64,000 bases of DNA from Strongyloides papillosus. Lineage: Eukaryota > Nematoda > Chromadorea > Rhabditida > Strongyloididae. The notes beneath the pieces are model-generated. The model saw only the letters and a program-made list of their open reading frames with translations. It was not told the DNA's origin and searched no databases. Every line of letters begins with the position of its first letter. Within the stretch, counting starts at the first letter, position 1. The position numbers were made by a program, and so were the translations under genes. Where the stretch lies: assembly GCA_005656395.1 (NCBI GenBank), contig SRSI01000019.1, positions 248,001 to 312,000 on the forward strand. Reading direction: 5' to 3'. This document shows positions 40,722 through 51,401 of this stretch, piece after piece.

Positions 40722-41672
40722 TTATTTTTTAGAGTCTTCTTCTTGTCCTTCTTCTTGCCCTTCTTCTTCTTGTCCTTCTTCTTGCCCTTCTTCTTCTTGT
40801 CCTTCTTCTTGTCCTTCTTCTTCTTGTCCTTCTTCTTGCCCTTCTTCTTCTTGCCCTTCTTCTTGCCCTTCTTCTTGCCCTTCTTCTTCTTGTCCTTCTT
40901 CTTGTCCTTCTTCTTGCCCTTCTTCACTATTACCACCCTCCTCTATTTCTACATCAGCACCATCTTCTGATCTTTGACCTGCACCTGCTGAAGCAGTGGT
41001 TGTAGTAGCAGTTGTTGCTTCTGTAGTTGTGGTTGTAACACTAGCGGTAGTAGTAGTAGCTGCTGCTTCTGTTACTGCTGTTGTTGTTGTTGCTGCTGCA
41101 CCTCCCGTTGCTGCAGCACTAGTTGTAGTTTGTGATGCCTGACTTGTAGATTGCTGTTGCTGTCTTAATCGACGTATAGTTTCTTTAAGTCTTCTCATTT
41201 GTCTTTGATGAATTTGTTGTTGTCTTCTACGTTGAACCATTTGACGTCTTCTTGCCTCTTGCTGGCGCATTCTTTGCCTTCTCATTTGTTGTTGCCTTTG
41301 ACGCTGCTGGCGCAATCTTTGTTGTCTCATTCTACTTTGATTTCTTAACTGTTGTTGTCTTCTGCGTTGAGCCATTTGACGAGCCCTTGCCTGCTGTTGA
41401 CGAGCTCTTGCTTGTTGTTGACGAATCCTTTGTTGTCTTCCTTGTCTCGATCTTCTATTTCTTCTAGCCTGTCTTTTATCCCTCACGGCAGCGTCAAATT
41501 TTGTTCCTTCTGGAAGACTTTGAAGTGAAACTTCATTAACATCATTATGCATCAGACTTCTACCATCGCGATTAATCAAATCAGACGGAGTTATTTCGTT
41601 TAAATGATAAGTTGAAATAATACTCACAAGAAGTATTAGTGAAAATAAGAATATTGTTTTTAGGCAAATCAT
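40722..41672 (-). CDS. Secreted charge-segregated protein with EEGQ repeats, 316 aa (family member 3)
   Basis: The signal peptide (FLFSLILLVSIISTYHLNE) and a pro-region ending VRDKR (KR at 66-67) closely match the 4397-5470 protein. The mature part has an Arg/Gln-rich block (about 68-170), a Thr/Ala-rich linker (about 175-235, possible O-glycosylation stalk) and an acidic C-terminal repeat made of 14 units, nine EEGQ and five EEEGQ, encoded by 12 and 15 bp repeats, before the end EEDSKK. The opposite charges at the two ends could allow self-association. Function unknown. The repeat probably varies in length between individuals. Confidence 0.88.
   Translation of the reverse strand: MICLKTIFLFSLILLVSIISTYHLNEITPSDLINRDGRSLMHNDVNEVSLQSLPEGTKFDAAVRDKRQARRNRRSRQGRQQRIRQQQARARQQQARARQMAQRRRQQQLRNQSRMRQQRLRQQRQRQQQMRRQRMRQQEARRRQMVQRRRQQQIHQRQMRRLKETIRRLRQQQQSTSQASQTTTSAAATGGAAATTTTAVTEAAATTTTASVTTTTTEATTATTTTASAGAGQRSEDGADVEIEEGGNSEEGQEEGQEEGQEEEGQEEGQEEGQEEEGQEEGQEEEGQEEGQEEEGQEEGQEEEGQEEGQEEDSKK
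40735..40925 (-). repeat. 12/15 bp coding minisatellite (EEGQ/EEEGQ)
   Basis: Tandem units of GAAGAAGGACAA type, some with one extra GAA codon, make the acidic tail of the protein at 40722-41672. Frame is conserved because every unit is a multiple of three. The Lys-rich and Cys/Pro/Ser frames across it are shadows. Confidence 0.9.
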
Positions 41673-41711
41673 TACAATAAAAATTGACTGAAGTTTTTTG
41701 AAAGCTTTTCC

Positions 41712-41762
41712 CTTTTATAGGTAATTAAGTTTATATTCAATAGTATATTTTTTCCCACCTGT
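41712..41762 (-). promoter_or_regulatory. E-box plus TATA promoter of the 40722-41672 gene
   Basis: On the coding strand TATAAAAG (41719-41712) lies 47 bp before the ATG, and ACAGGTG (41762-41756) lies 36 bp farther upstream. Confidence 0.65.
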
Positions 41763-42699
41763 CATATTTGTTTGACAAAAAAGTACCTGATTTCTTTGAA
41801 AAATAACTTTTAATTTTTAATTTTACATTTATATAAACTTTGACTTGTTGATGAGAGTTCTGTGTCAGGTCCTTCGAATGTTCCATCAAATACAATAGAA
41901 TCATTGTGGTTTGGTTGTGAAATTTTACCTTTTCAATTGAATAAATTTTTTAAATTGCATAATTGATGCTGAAGTTATTTAACTTCAAATTTAAAATACC
42001 AAACTTAAGTTACACAAAAGCAATCTTATCTTAAAACAAACCAATGAAAATTTCTAAAGAAGTTTATCTCTGCTATAATTATCATAAATTTTATCAACAA
42101 TTATTTTGTTATTAAAAAATCCATCAAAAGAAATCTACGCTTCCGGAGATTAATTCTTACATATACGTGACTTTTAAAATTATAATAAATTTAATTGTAC
42201 ACTTTTGAATAATTCTTATTATCCCAAAAGATATCATGTGAGTTACATGGAAATAATTGTAACCTATCTTTTGTTACACCTAAAACAAATACCACATATT
42301 TTCGATATCATCTAGTGTACCTTTTGTTTTATGGTAAACAAAAATGTAATCAACAAAAGACAACAATTTAAAGTTTACTAAATAAATATTGCATTCCACA
42401 GAGTATAGATTTGTGATAATAATATTTCAAAAATTAAAGGTTATGAGTTAAAATAATAGTTGATTGATAAAAGATTAATTAAATAATAGTTTTTTGCATA
42501 ATGTCAAAAATAAAAATACTTTTTGCAGCTTTATTTTTTTTTCTCAAGTTTATTACTTTTTCCTCAATAGATAATTGACGATTATGAATTTAAAAGAATT
42601 TAATGGATATTTAAAATAAAAAAAATGTATTTAAAGACTTTACAACGAATTAAGATACTTATTGAAACATAATTTTATTTATTACATACAACTTTTGCA
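41763..42699. other. Upstream region between divergent genes
   Basis: AT-rich sequence separating the minus-strand secreted gene from the plus-strand receptor. Nothing else is recognised. Confidence 0.45.
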
Positions 42700-43685
42700 A
42701 TGAACAACTCTTATGCTCCTCCAGAATACATCTATCCATATATTTCGGCCTCAACTTACCAAGTATTTTTTATCAATATTTTTGCCATAATACCGAACAT
42801 ATACTTTTTTTATAGAAGCATAACTTATAAACCATTTAACAAAGGAAAAATCTTTAAATATATGACAATTACCATGTCATTTGAATACATTTTTGCATGC
42901 TCTTTCCATATATTTCTATATGGGTACCTTTTTTTCCACTATTATACTGGTTCTAAGGTGCATTTGAATACATGTGGGAAACTAGGAACATTCGATCAAA
43001 ATTTAAATCAATTTTTAGTTGCTACACCATTCTACTTCAATATTTATCGTTTTTATAATATAATTTTTAATAAGAATCCAAATATTATCATTATGGTCGT
43101 AGTAATATTCATTACGACAGCTCCACTTTTATATATGATGATTGGGCAATTTTTCGAAATTGATATTTATTATTTACCGAATGTAACCTGTGGTTATAAA
43201 ATTTTTAGTAGAATACCTTTATATGAAATGATACAATACCTCGATGTTTTAATAATTCTTGTCTTACTATTTTTATCAATATTTATTAACTATAAAATTT
43301 ATGTAAATGCAACTCGAACAACATCAATTTCAAATACGTTACATGTAAATGAAAATAAGATATTGTTTAAAGGAATAGCAATTCAAAGTATTTTTCCATT
43401 TATCTCCCAAGTTCCTGCAATATCATACATTTTATATTATTCTGCAAGTTAGTCTAGATTATTTTTCATATTCTTACAAATAATTTTTTAGCAAGAAATC
43501 AGGTTATTGTAGCTGAAATTACGCTAAGTTCATTCTACTATATTGGAAATGGTTTTTGTATCTTTCTTTCACTTGTTATAATAAAAGAATTCAGGAATAT
43601 GATGATTAATGATTTTAGAGGTACGAAACTAGCAGTTCCAATTCCAAATACCGTAAGAAGTAACCGTATAAAAAGCATAAGTTAA
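42700..43685 (+). CDS. Serpentine (7TM) receptor 1, two exons, 313 aa
   Basis: Exon 1 is 42700-43447 and exon 2 is 43492-43685, separated by a 44 bp intron (GTTAGT to TTTTAG, phase 1). Splicing carries the frame through a seventh membrane segment (FYYIGNGFCIFLSLVI) to a basic tail. Seven hydrophobic segments are visible. Family landmarks shared with the paralogs are FFYRSITYKPFN after TM1, FNIYRF.NIIFNKNPN between TM3 and TM4, and FKGIAIQSIFPF in TM6. The extracellular N-terminus is short and has a PEYIYP motif. It is probably a nematode-type chemoreceptor or peptide receptor. The subfamily was not resolved. Confidence 0.85.
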
Positions 43686-44306
43686 AAACAAATTTTCATC
43701 AAGGAAGTTAATTATTGTAATTCTCAATAAAAATAATCTTGATGTTTGTTTCAAGGAAGTCTAATCATTAGCCTATATATATTTTTTTATAACCTCTTTT
43801 GTATAATTTTATTATCACATACTTCAATGGATTTTTATTATGCAATTAGTCTTTACATTCAAATATAGCATCATCACAAATTATAAAATTATCTACTAAT
43901 AAAATGATGACAAACAATTATGAATATAAATGTTTTAGATTAATTAACGTTAGCATGGCATATAACTATGGGGGGAGAAAAATAAGATTAATTTTTATAT
44001 TCATTAGCATAAGAACACAGGGAATGCATATTCATAGATGGGATGGAAATTAATTGCTGGCAGTTATAGACAATGTTTAAAATAACCGGAAAGATAATGA
44101 CAGGAAATTATTTATATAAAGAGTGTAATAAAATTAAAAATTCATTTCCATAAAAGCATTGTATGAATTTAACTTTTTATTCATAAAAAAGATTTAATAC
44201 AATTAATTTTAATCTACCTATGTGGCAATTTTAATTAAAAATTTTATTTATAAATATATTTAATTTCTTCCTAGCAGTTTATATTTATCACTTATTTTCC
44301 TAAAAA
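43686..44306. other. Receptor upstream region
   Basis: No gene is seen. The GAAAAATAAGATTAATTTTTA region near 43976 resembles the sequence upstream of receptor 4 (near 51130), so receptor units were duplicated together with their upstream DNA. Confidence 0.4.
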
Positions 44307-45289
44307 ATGAATGCGTCAGGAATACCAGAATACCTCTATCCAGAAGTTAGTTTTCAGAACTATGAAGTATTAATTGGCTATTCTTTGACATTTATACCTA
44401 ATGTCTACTTTTTTTACCGAAGCATAACTTACAAACCATTTAATGATAGAGCGATTTTCAAGTACATGACAATGGTAATGACGTTTGAATTAATTTTTTC
44501 ATCTTTTATACATGTATGGTACAATAGTTATATGATTATTAATGAACATCAAAATTCAATGGTGAATCTTCATTATTGTTCAAAATGGAATATCGCAGAT
44601 CTAAATGTTAATCAGTTTTTAATTGTAACACCATTCTACTTTAATATCTATCGGTTTCACAAAATTATCTTCAATAAAAACCCAAATATCATTATAATAA
44701 TTGTAGCAATATTTATTACAATTGGTCCAGTTTTGTACATGATGACTGGACAGTATCTTGAAATAGATGTTTACTATGTTCCTAAGAAAGGTTGTGGATA
44801 TCAGATATTTAGTAATATACCGTATTATATAACTATTATGTATATAAATATCTTTATTGTACTATTTATACCGTTTGTTTCATTTTTTTTGAATTACCTT
44901 ATCTATAGAACAGTAGTTCGTAGGACATCAATTGCAAACAAAGCAAAAATACGCGAGTACAATAGTTTATTTAAAGGAATAGCAATTCAAAGTATTTTTC
45001 CTTTTTTCTGCCAAGTACCAGGTGTAGCATATCAAATTTTTTTCACAATCAGTAAGTTTACTTCTAAATTTATAATACAATATTTGTAGCACGACAAAAT
45101 TATTTTCCAATAGAAGTAACAATTAATTTCGTACTCTGTGTTGGACACGGATTCTGCATATTTCTTTCTATGATTGTTATTCAAGAATTCAAGAACATGA
45201 TTTTAAGAGATATTAGAATTATCAAACAAATCCCAATTCAGCCCCACTCAACAATGAATATTCGAGTAAGAAGTAGTAATTTTGTTTGA
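44307..45289 (+). CDS. Serpentine (7TM) receptor 2, two exons, 314 aa
   Basis: Exon 1 is 44307-45051 and exon 2 is 45090-45289, with a 38 bp phase-1 intron (GTAAGT to TTGTAG). It starts MNASGIPEYLYPE. Seven hydrophobic segments are present, the last encoded by exon 2 (NFVLCVGHGFCIFLSMIVI), followed by a short tail, RVRSSNFV. The intron position and phase match receptors 1 and 4, and the total coding length (945 bp) is identical to receptor 4. The downstream 3' flank is repeated after the receptor remnant at 47089-47572, which shows that the unit was duplicated. Confidence 0.88.
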
Positions 45290-45994
45290 AAATAATATCA
45301 GCTCATAAATTTAGATTAATATATCAATAAATATATGTTTGAAAGTAAGAATATACAATTAAATTGTCAACTAAGTTTACTTTTTCTTTTATTGTCTTTC
45401 AAATTTAAATACAATTTTTATAAATTGATCAATAAAGTTTTATAAATATTTTTTTTACAAATGATGTGTACTTAATGAAATTAATTTCAGATATGTTATC
45501 GATAATGTAAATTTATATATAGGAACTATTTTTAAGTGGATAATCAAAATAAAAATTGAAAATTCAAATGAAGTACTTTTTTGAATGTTGAATATATTAT
45601 TCACAGAAATGTATTTCATATAAAAAGTACTATGTTTTTTTTTGTAAGAACAACATATACATATTTGTTAACTTCTAAAATTAAATGTTTCAAACAAACA
45701 TTATATTGACAAAATCTCCTAAAATAGTTTTGATAAAACAATTTTGTTTATTCATATGGCAAATTGTTTAATTAAAATATATAATATTAAATAAAGTTAT
45801 GTATGTTAAAATTGACATAATGAGTAAGACAAGTAAAAAAAAGATAAAATAAATAGCTTATTAAATAGTACTAAAACAAGGATGTAATAACTATTTGTTT
45901 TTGAAAGTATTTATAGTAGTTGATTGCTAAATAGAATTTAGTATAAAATATGAAAATTTTTTTGCCTTGTTCAAATTGATTCAATTGTTTTACG
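45290..45994 (+). promoter_or_regulatory. Intergenic and promoter region of secreted gene A
   Basis: AT-rich, with GTATAAAA at 45941-45948, 54 bp before the ATG at 45995. From about 45780 it matches the region before secreted gene B (48370-48585) at roughly 85-90% by eye. Confidence 0.5.
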
Positions 45995-46378
45995 ATGAAA
46001 TGTTTCTTTGCAACTATCTTCTTAATTGTCGCTATTTTTGGAATCAATTTTATTGAAGGTTTACCAAGTGAAAGTACAACAGAAGAAAATATTGTATATA
46101 TTGAAAAACGTTTTGCAGATAATATAAAAAGGAGAGTGGTTCGCGCTCCAATCAATGTTAAAGTTGTACCTATCAATGATCAAGAACTAGATAATGATTT
46201 TAAGCGTGATCGAAGAAATATAATAAAATTTGACAACAAGCGTTTTAAAAGAGAGGATAGTTCGAATAGTAATGTCTTTGAAGTTGTAACCTCTAAAGGT
46301 GGTGAATCCTCTAGTAATAGCGAAGAAGATAGTGCCAGTGGTGGTAGTATTTTGGACTACCAGTACAAACAATATTAA
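45995..46378 (+). CDS. Small secreted KR-processed protein A, 127 aa
   Basis: Signal peptide at residues 1 to about 22 (TIFLIVAIFGINFIEG). Basic processing-like sites are EKR (38-39), IKRR (45-47), and KRF near 82-84. The C-terminal part is Ser/Glu-rich and ends LDYQYKQY. It has no cysteines in the mature part. Its paralog at 48586-48969 has the same length, but only about 60 of 127 residues agree, with the signal peptide and the NIVY.EKRFAD.IKRRV block best kept. It may be a secreted prohormone or effector. No known family was recognised. Confidence 0.75.
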   Translation: MKCFFATIFLIVAIFGINFIEGLPSESTTEENIVYIEKRFADNIKRRVVRAPINVKVVPINDQELDNDFKRDRRNIIKFDNKRFKREDSSNSNVFEVVTSKGGESSSNSEEDSASGGSILDYQYKQY

Positions 46379-47088
46379 TTTTAAAGTTTAACAATACTTA
46401 ATATAGCAGATTTTGGGATTTATGAAAAATATTTTTTCACTTATTGTTTATTTCCAATTTCCCACTTCTAATAAAATCAATCTTAATTAGTACAATCAAA
46501 AATGATATTATCAACGAATTTAACTTTTAATAGCATTATAAAATGGCAAAATATTATTTAATCAAACTATGCTTTATAATTTTATTTATTACCCTGGTTT
46601 TTCTTATTTGAGGCTATAATAAAAATTTAATTTCTAAGCTTTTACACTTTTAGAGATTATTTCAATGGAACTTGACATTTATTTTAATGAATTCTAATTA
46701 GTACTTTTTATTATTTTTACCTTTATATCATTCAGTACTTTTATAAAAGAACGTAATTAGCACTTTTTTGCTTATTTCATCATTAATGGTAAATTGTCAT
46801 TTATTGAAATGTTCATAAAGCATAATAAACACAAATTTATAAAAAATAAATATTATCATGAAAAATAATTAGTAAATAAAAAGAATCAAATTTTTTTTAT
46901 AATCATATCAGTAAAAAGCGACTCTGAAAACTTTAAAATATAATTTATGTAAATAATTATCAATAATGTCTTGGTAAGAATCTTAACCTTTATCAATGTA
47001 GTAATTATCAGATAAAAATGTAGCTATATTTAATCACAATCCATAATTTTATATTTGTTTCTATACTTTTGTTGTGGTTATTATATAT
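46379..47088 (+). other. 3' flank of secreted gene A and lost receptor upstream region
   Basis: Positions 46390-46627 are almost identical (2 differences) to 48981-49218 after gene B. Beyond that the two regions still align but have diverged, up to the point where the receptor remnant starts. Confidence 0.6.
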
Positions 47089-47572
47089 TTAGTGATATAC
47101 GGAATTAATAATTTTTTTGTGTTATAAAATGAATATGTTACTGCTTTTACTATTTTTGTTATTTTTACTAAAATATTTTATATATAAAGGAGCAAGTCAT
47201 AGTGCATTCGTAACAAATAAAATAAAAATTCAGAAACACAAAGCTGTATTGAAGGAATAGCAATACAAAGTATTTTTCCATTCTTCTGACAAGTATTTGG
47301 TGTAGCATATTAAATTTTCTATACATTTAATAAGTTTACTTCTAAACTTATGATATAATATTTGTAAGACGGAAAAATTTCTTTTCAATTGAGGTAATAA
47401 TTAATTTTTGTACTCTGTCTCGAACATAGAATATGCATATTTTCTTTCTATTATCGTTATCCAAAACTTCAGGAACAAAAATTTAAGAGATATTTGAATA
47501 ATGAAGCAAATACCACATCAACTTCACTCAACAACGAATGTTTGCCTAAAAAGTAGTAATTTTGTTTGAAAA
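47089..47572 (+). pseudogene. Receptor remnant (3' half only)
   Basis: It starts abruptly inside the region that encodes the loop before TM5 (ATTTAGTGATATAC, as in the other receptors). It keeps parts of TM5, the FKGIAIQSIFPFF region of TM6 with stops, the intron, and exon 2, ending at a TGA at the same place as receptor 2. About 500 bp of the 5' half is deleted. It is the partner of the receptor pseudogene at 49655-50645 within the duplicated unit, but its exon 2 and downstream DNA resemble receptor 2. Confidence 0.75.
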
Positions 47573-48585
47573 TAACGTCAGCTCACAAATTTGGATGAAT
47601 ATATCAATCAAAATACCTATGAATGTTAGAACATACAATTGAATTGTCAACTAAGTTTACATTTTTTTATTGTCTTTCAAATTTAAACACATTTTTTATA
47701 AATTTATCTATAAACGTTTTGTAAATATTTTTTTTACAAATGAAGTGTACTTAACGAAATTTATTTCAGAGATATTATCATTGATATTAAATATATATAT
47801 ATAGAAATATTTTTATTTGGATAATAAAAATCACACATTCAAATAAAGTACTTTTTTAGATTTTGAATATAGACTTGTATATACACTACCCAAGTTATTC
47901 CGTATTTTTCCAGAGGTAATTTCAGTAGCAAATAGAGTGTATAAAATACAAGAAAATTTATGGTGAAATCGTTATTGTAATTACGTCATCATTTTCTTAC
48001 ATTTAGTATATTTTTAGGTAACGGTAAGTACCACAATTTACACCTTACTTACGTTTTCCTAGAGAAATGATTCACACCATGAAAAATTGTCAAATACTCT
48101 AAATGTAAAACTTTACATTACTATACCTTTGTAAAGAACACTCTACTTATAATTTATGTAAAAAAAATTTTAACTATAGTAATCATAGGAATGTATTTTA
48201 TAAACAAAATTAATATGTATTTTTTTTGTAAAGACATAAAATACTTGTTTGTCCGCTTCTAAAAATAAATGTTTCAAACAGACATAATATTGGCAAAATT
48301 TTTTGAATATTCTTGATAAAACACAATTATCTATTCATATAGTAAATTGTTTAATAAAAGTATTTTAAATATTTAATATTAAATAAAGTTTTGTAAGCTA
48401 AAAATAGTAAAATGAATAAGAACAATACGAAAAAAGATAAAATAAATAGTTTATTAAATAGTACTAAAACAAGGATGTAATATTTATTTGATATTGAAAG
48501 TATTTATAGTAATTCATAGTTAAATAGAAGTTAGTATAAAATATGAACTTTTTTGCTTTATTCAAATTGATTCAATTGATTTACG
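47573..48585 (+). other. Intergenic region with a unit-specific insertion
   Basis: The left part matches the sequence after receptor 2. At about 47880-48180 there are roughly 300 bp (from CTTGTATATACACTACCC to about TTTATGTAAAAAAAA) absent from the corresponding place near 45600. It could be an inserted repeat, but no clear terminal repeats were found. GTATAAAA at 48533-48540 precedes gene B by 53 bp. Confidence 0.5.
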
Positions 48586-48969
48586 ATGAAATATTTCTTT
48601 TTGACTATTTTTTTAACCATCGTTATTTTTGGAACCAATTTTACTAAAGCTTCATCAAGTGAAAATACGACAGATGAAAATATTGTATATGTTGAAAAAC
48701 GTTTTGCAGATAGTATAAAAAGAAGAGTGGCTCGTGCTCTAACAAAGGATAGAGTTTCACCCATCGATGATTCAGAATCATCTAGGAATTTTATGCGTGG
48801 TCCAAGAGACAGAAGAAGACCTGGAAATAAGCGTTTTGACAGAGAATATGGATTTGGTAGTGATAAAATGTTTGGAGGTTTACCCCCTAAAAGTGATGAA
48901 TCCTATTATGGCAGTGAGGATAGCGCCGATGACGAAAGTGTTTCGGACTACTATTACAGAAAGTACTAA
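48586..48969 (+). CDS. Small secreted KR-processed protein B, 127 aa
   Basis: Paralog of protein A (45995-46378), same length. Signal peptide about 1-22 (TIFLTIVIFGTNFTKA). Processing-like EKRF (38-40) and IKRR are conserved, while the second half has changed to an Arg-rich block (GPRDRRRPGNKRFDRE) and a Tyr/Asp/Ser tail ending DYYYRKY. The high divergence of the mature part next to nearly identical 3' DNA suggests rapid evolution. Function unknown. Confidence 0.75.
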   Translation: MKYFFLTIFLTIVIFGTNFTKASSSENTTDENIVYVEKRFADSIKRRVARALTKDRVSPIDDSESSRNFMRGPRDRRRPGNKRFDREYGFGSDKMFGGLPPKSDESYYGSEDSADDESVSDYYYRKY

Positions 48970-49654
48970 ATTTATTAATTAACAATACTTAATATAGCAG
49001 ATTCAGGGATTTATGAAAAATATTTTTTCACTTATTGTTTATTTCCAATTTCCCACTTCTAATAAAATCAATCTTAATTAGTACAATCAAAAATGATATT
49101 ATCAACGAATTTAACTTTTAATAGCATTATAAAATGGCAAAATATTATTTAATCAAACTATGCTTTATAATTTTATTTATTACCCTGGTTTTTCTTATTT
49201 GAGGCTATAATAAAAATTAAATTTTTATATATTAAATACTATTTGAATTGATCTTGGTATTTATTTTAAAGAATTTTATTTAACACATTTTAATTTTTCT
49301 ATTCTTAAATACTTCAATGCTTTATATCAATGTAATTAGCTATTTTATTTGCTTTTTATATTCTTAATGGTAAAATATTCATTATTGAAATATTGATAAA
49401 GTATAATAACATAAATTTACAAAAATAATCATTATTATGATAAATAACTAATAAACAAGAAGAATAAAAATAATTTTTATAGTCACATCGTTAAAAAGCA
49501 ACACAGGTTTGAAACAAAAATATATGTATACAATTATCACTAATTAAATGGCTAAAGTATTAACTTATATCAATATAGTAAATATCAGATAGAAATTTAG
49601 TTATATTTAGTCACTAACCATAACTTAATGTCATTTCTTTATTTTTCTTCTAAA
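48970..49654 (+). other. 3' flank of secreted gene B and receptor upstream region
   Basis: Contains the near-identical tract 48981-49218 and then AT-rich DNA leading to the receptor pseudogene. Nothing else is seen. Confidence 0.5.
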
Positions 49655-50645
49655 ATGAACAAGTCTTCAGTACCAGAATATATCATTCCTCAAGTTAAGT
49701 TTCAAAGTAATCAGCTATTTTTTATTAGTTTGTTAGTTCTTATACCCAATGTTTACTTTTTCTACTGAAGCATGACTTACAAATCGTTTAATGAAAGAAT
49801 AATTTTCAAGTACATGACAATGGTGATGTCATTTGAATTAATTTTTTCATGCCTGGTACATATCTTTTTCAATGCTTATTTGTATGTTCACTACTACTCA
49901 AAATACAGGGCTCATCTTAACACTTGCGCAAAAATAAGCATATTGGATATAAATATTAATCAAATTTTAATTGTAACACCATTTTCCTTCAACATATTTC
50001 GATGTTACAAAGTTATTTTTAACAAGAATCCAAATCGCATTGTTTTGATTATAGCATTCCTAACTACAATGGGCCCACTCCTGTATATGATGACTTGACA
50101 GTATTTTGAAATAAATATATATTATCAAGTAAGGTTTGATTGTCGTTATCAAATATTTAGTGATATACCGTATTATCAATTTTTTTTGTATTCAAACATG
50201 GCCATGCTTCTGCTTGTACCATTTTTTTCATTTCTCCTGAATTATCTTATATATATACGTGCAATTCATAGTACATCTATAACAAATAAAAGAAAAATTA
50301 AGGAACACCACGCTTTATTTAGAGGAATTGTCATTCAAAGCATATTTCCATTCTTCTGCCAATTACCTGGTATACTATATCACATATATTTTCTTATTAG
50401 TAAGTTATTTTTTACCCTATTTATGAAATAATATTTTAGCACGTAAAACCTTCTGTATTATTCAAGTTATGGTTAATTTTGTCTATTATTTTGGGCAAGG
50501 ATTATGCATATTTTTATCTATGATCGTTATTAAAGATTTCAAAAATATGATGCTAAAAGGTCTTAGAATTGCAAAATACTTTTCATTTAATAGAATTTCC
50601 GTTGTTAGTGCTCAAAAAAGAGTAGCTGTAATTGAATCACAATAA
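49655..50645 (+). pseudogene. Serpentine receptor 3, intact except for two TGA codons
   Basis: Exon 1 is 49655-50399 (745 bp, exactly as in receptors 2 and 4) and exon 2 is 50440-50645, with a 40 bp phase-1 intron. The only visible defects are TGA at 49766-49768, where paralogs have Arg in FFYRSITYKPFN, and TGA at 50096-50098, where paralogs have Gly in MMTGQ. Both are one-base changes. No frameshift is present and all seven membrane segments remain. It is either a very young pseudogene or a gene that depends on stop-codon readthrough. Confidence 0.8.
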
Positions 50646-51401
50646 GAAATTCTTAAATTTGAATTCTTTTTATAATAAAAATACACTTAACAATCAGAAT
50701 ATTCAATGGAAATGTTTTTCCAAAAAGAATTGAAGCTACTTTTTGTATTTGAAGCGTATACTTTTAAAAGTGTCTTTAGAATTTTTAAAGTCTTTTTTGA
50801 ATTATTTGTTTCAATATAATTTATTTCAGAAATATTGATAATAGAAACTTGCGTGGTATGTCAAAAAAAGTACTCCTGTTATATGTGGGTGGCCTAAAGG
50901 GACCTCGTCATTACAAAAAGTTACATCATATGCCACCTTTACTCTTAACCAATATCTATGCATCATTTATTTTTTTAAAGATTTTATTGCATTTTATTTT
51001 ATAAAAAAGTTTTTTTTAAAAACTTGCCATTATCCTAAAAGTAAATTATCAACTATTGAAGCGATAATGATTAATTAAAATTATAAATTTTAACAAAAAT
51101 TAACACCGGTATGATGAATAGCATAATGAGAAAGAAAAATAAATTAATCTTTTTATTCTTAAATGTTAAAAGAATAATTATCGTTTATTGTAAAATGTAT
51201 TGGGAATTAATTACTAGATTACAAAGCAAACCCGAAAAAATTTGTGATAAATATGTGCAAATTATTATAACAAGGGATGGAATTAAATTATTAAAAGTCT
51301 ATTTTAATATGCCACACGATACTTGTTATGAAAAATATTAATTCAAATATATTAAGTACTTATTATATAACTAATATTTATCATTGTAATATTCTTTGAA
51401 G
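50646..51401 (+). other. Receptor upstream region
   Basis: AT-rich. A short ORF at 51111-51341 is probably not a gene, since the related upstream region of receptor 2 does not keep it open. Confidence 0.4.

Noticed and set aside
40670..40977. Lys/Gly/Asp-rich and Cys/Pro/Ser-rich repetitive frames over the repeat near 40740-40925
   Set aside because: They are out-of-frame or opposite-strand readings of the EEGQ minisatellite in the 40722-41672 gene, which has a signal peptide, paralogs and a promoter.
51111..51341. 76-codon ORF upstream of receptor 4
   Set aside because: The related region upstream of receptor 2 is not open, and the composition is like the surrounding spacer.
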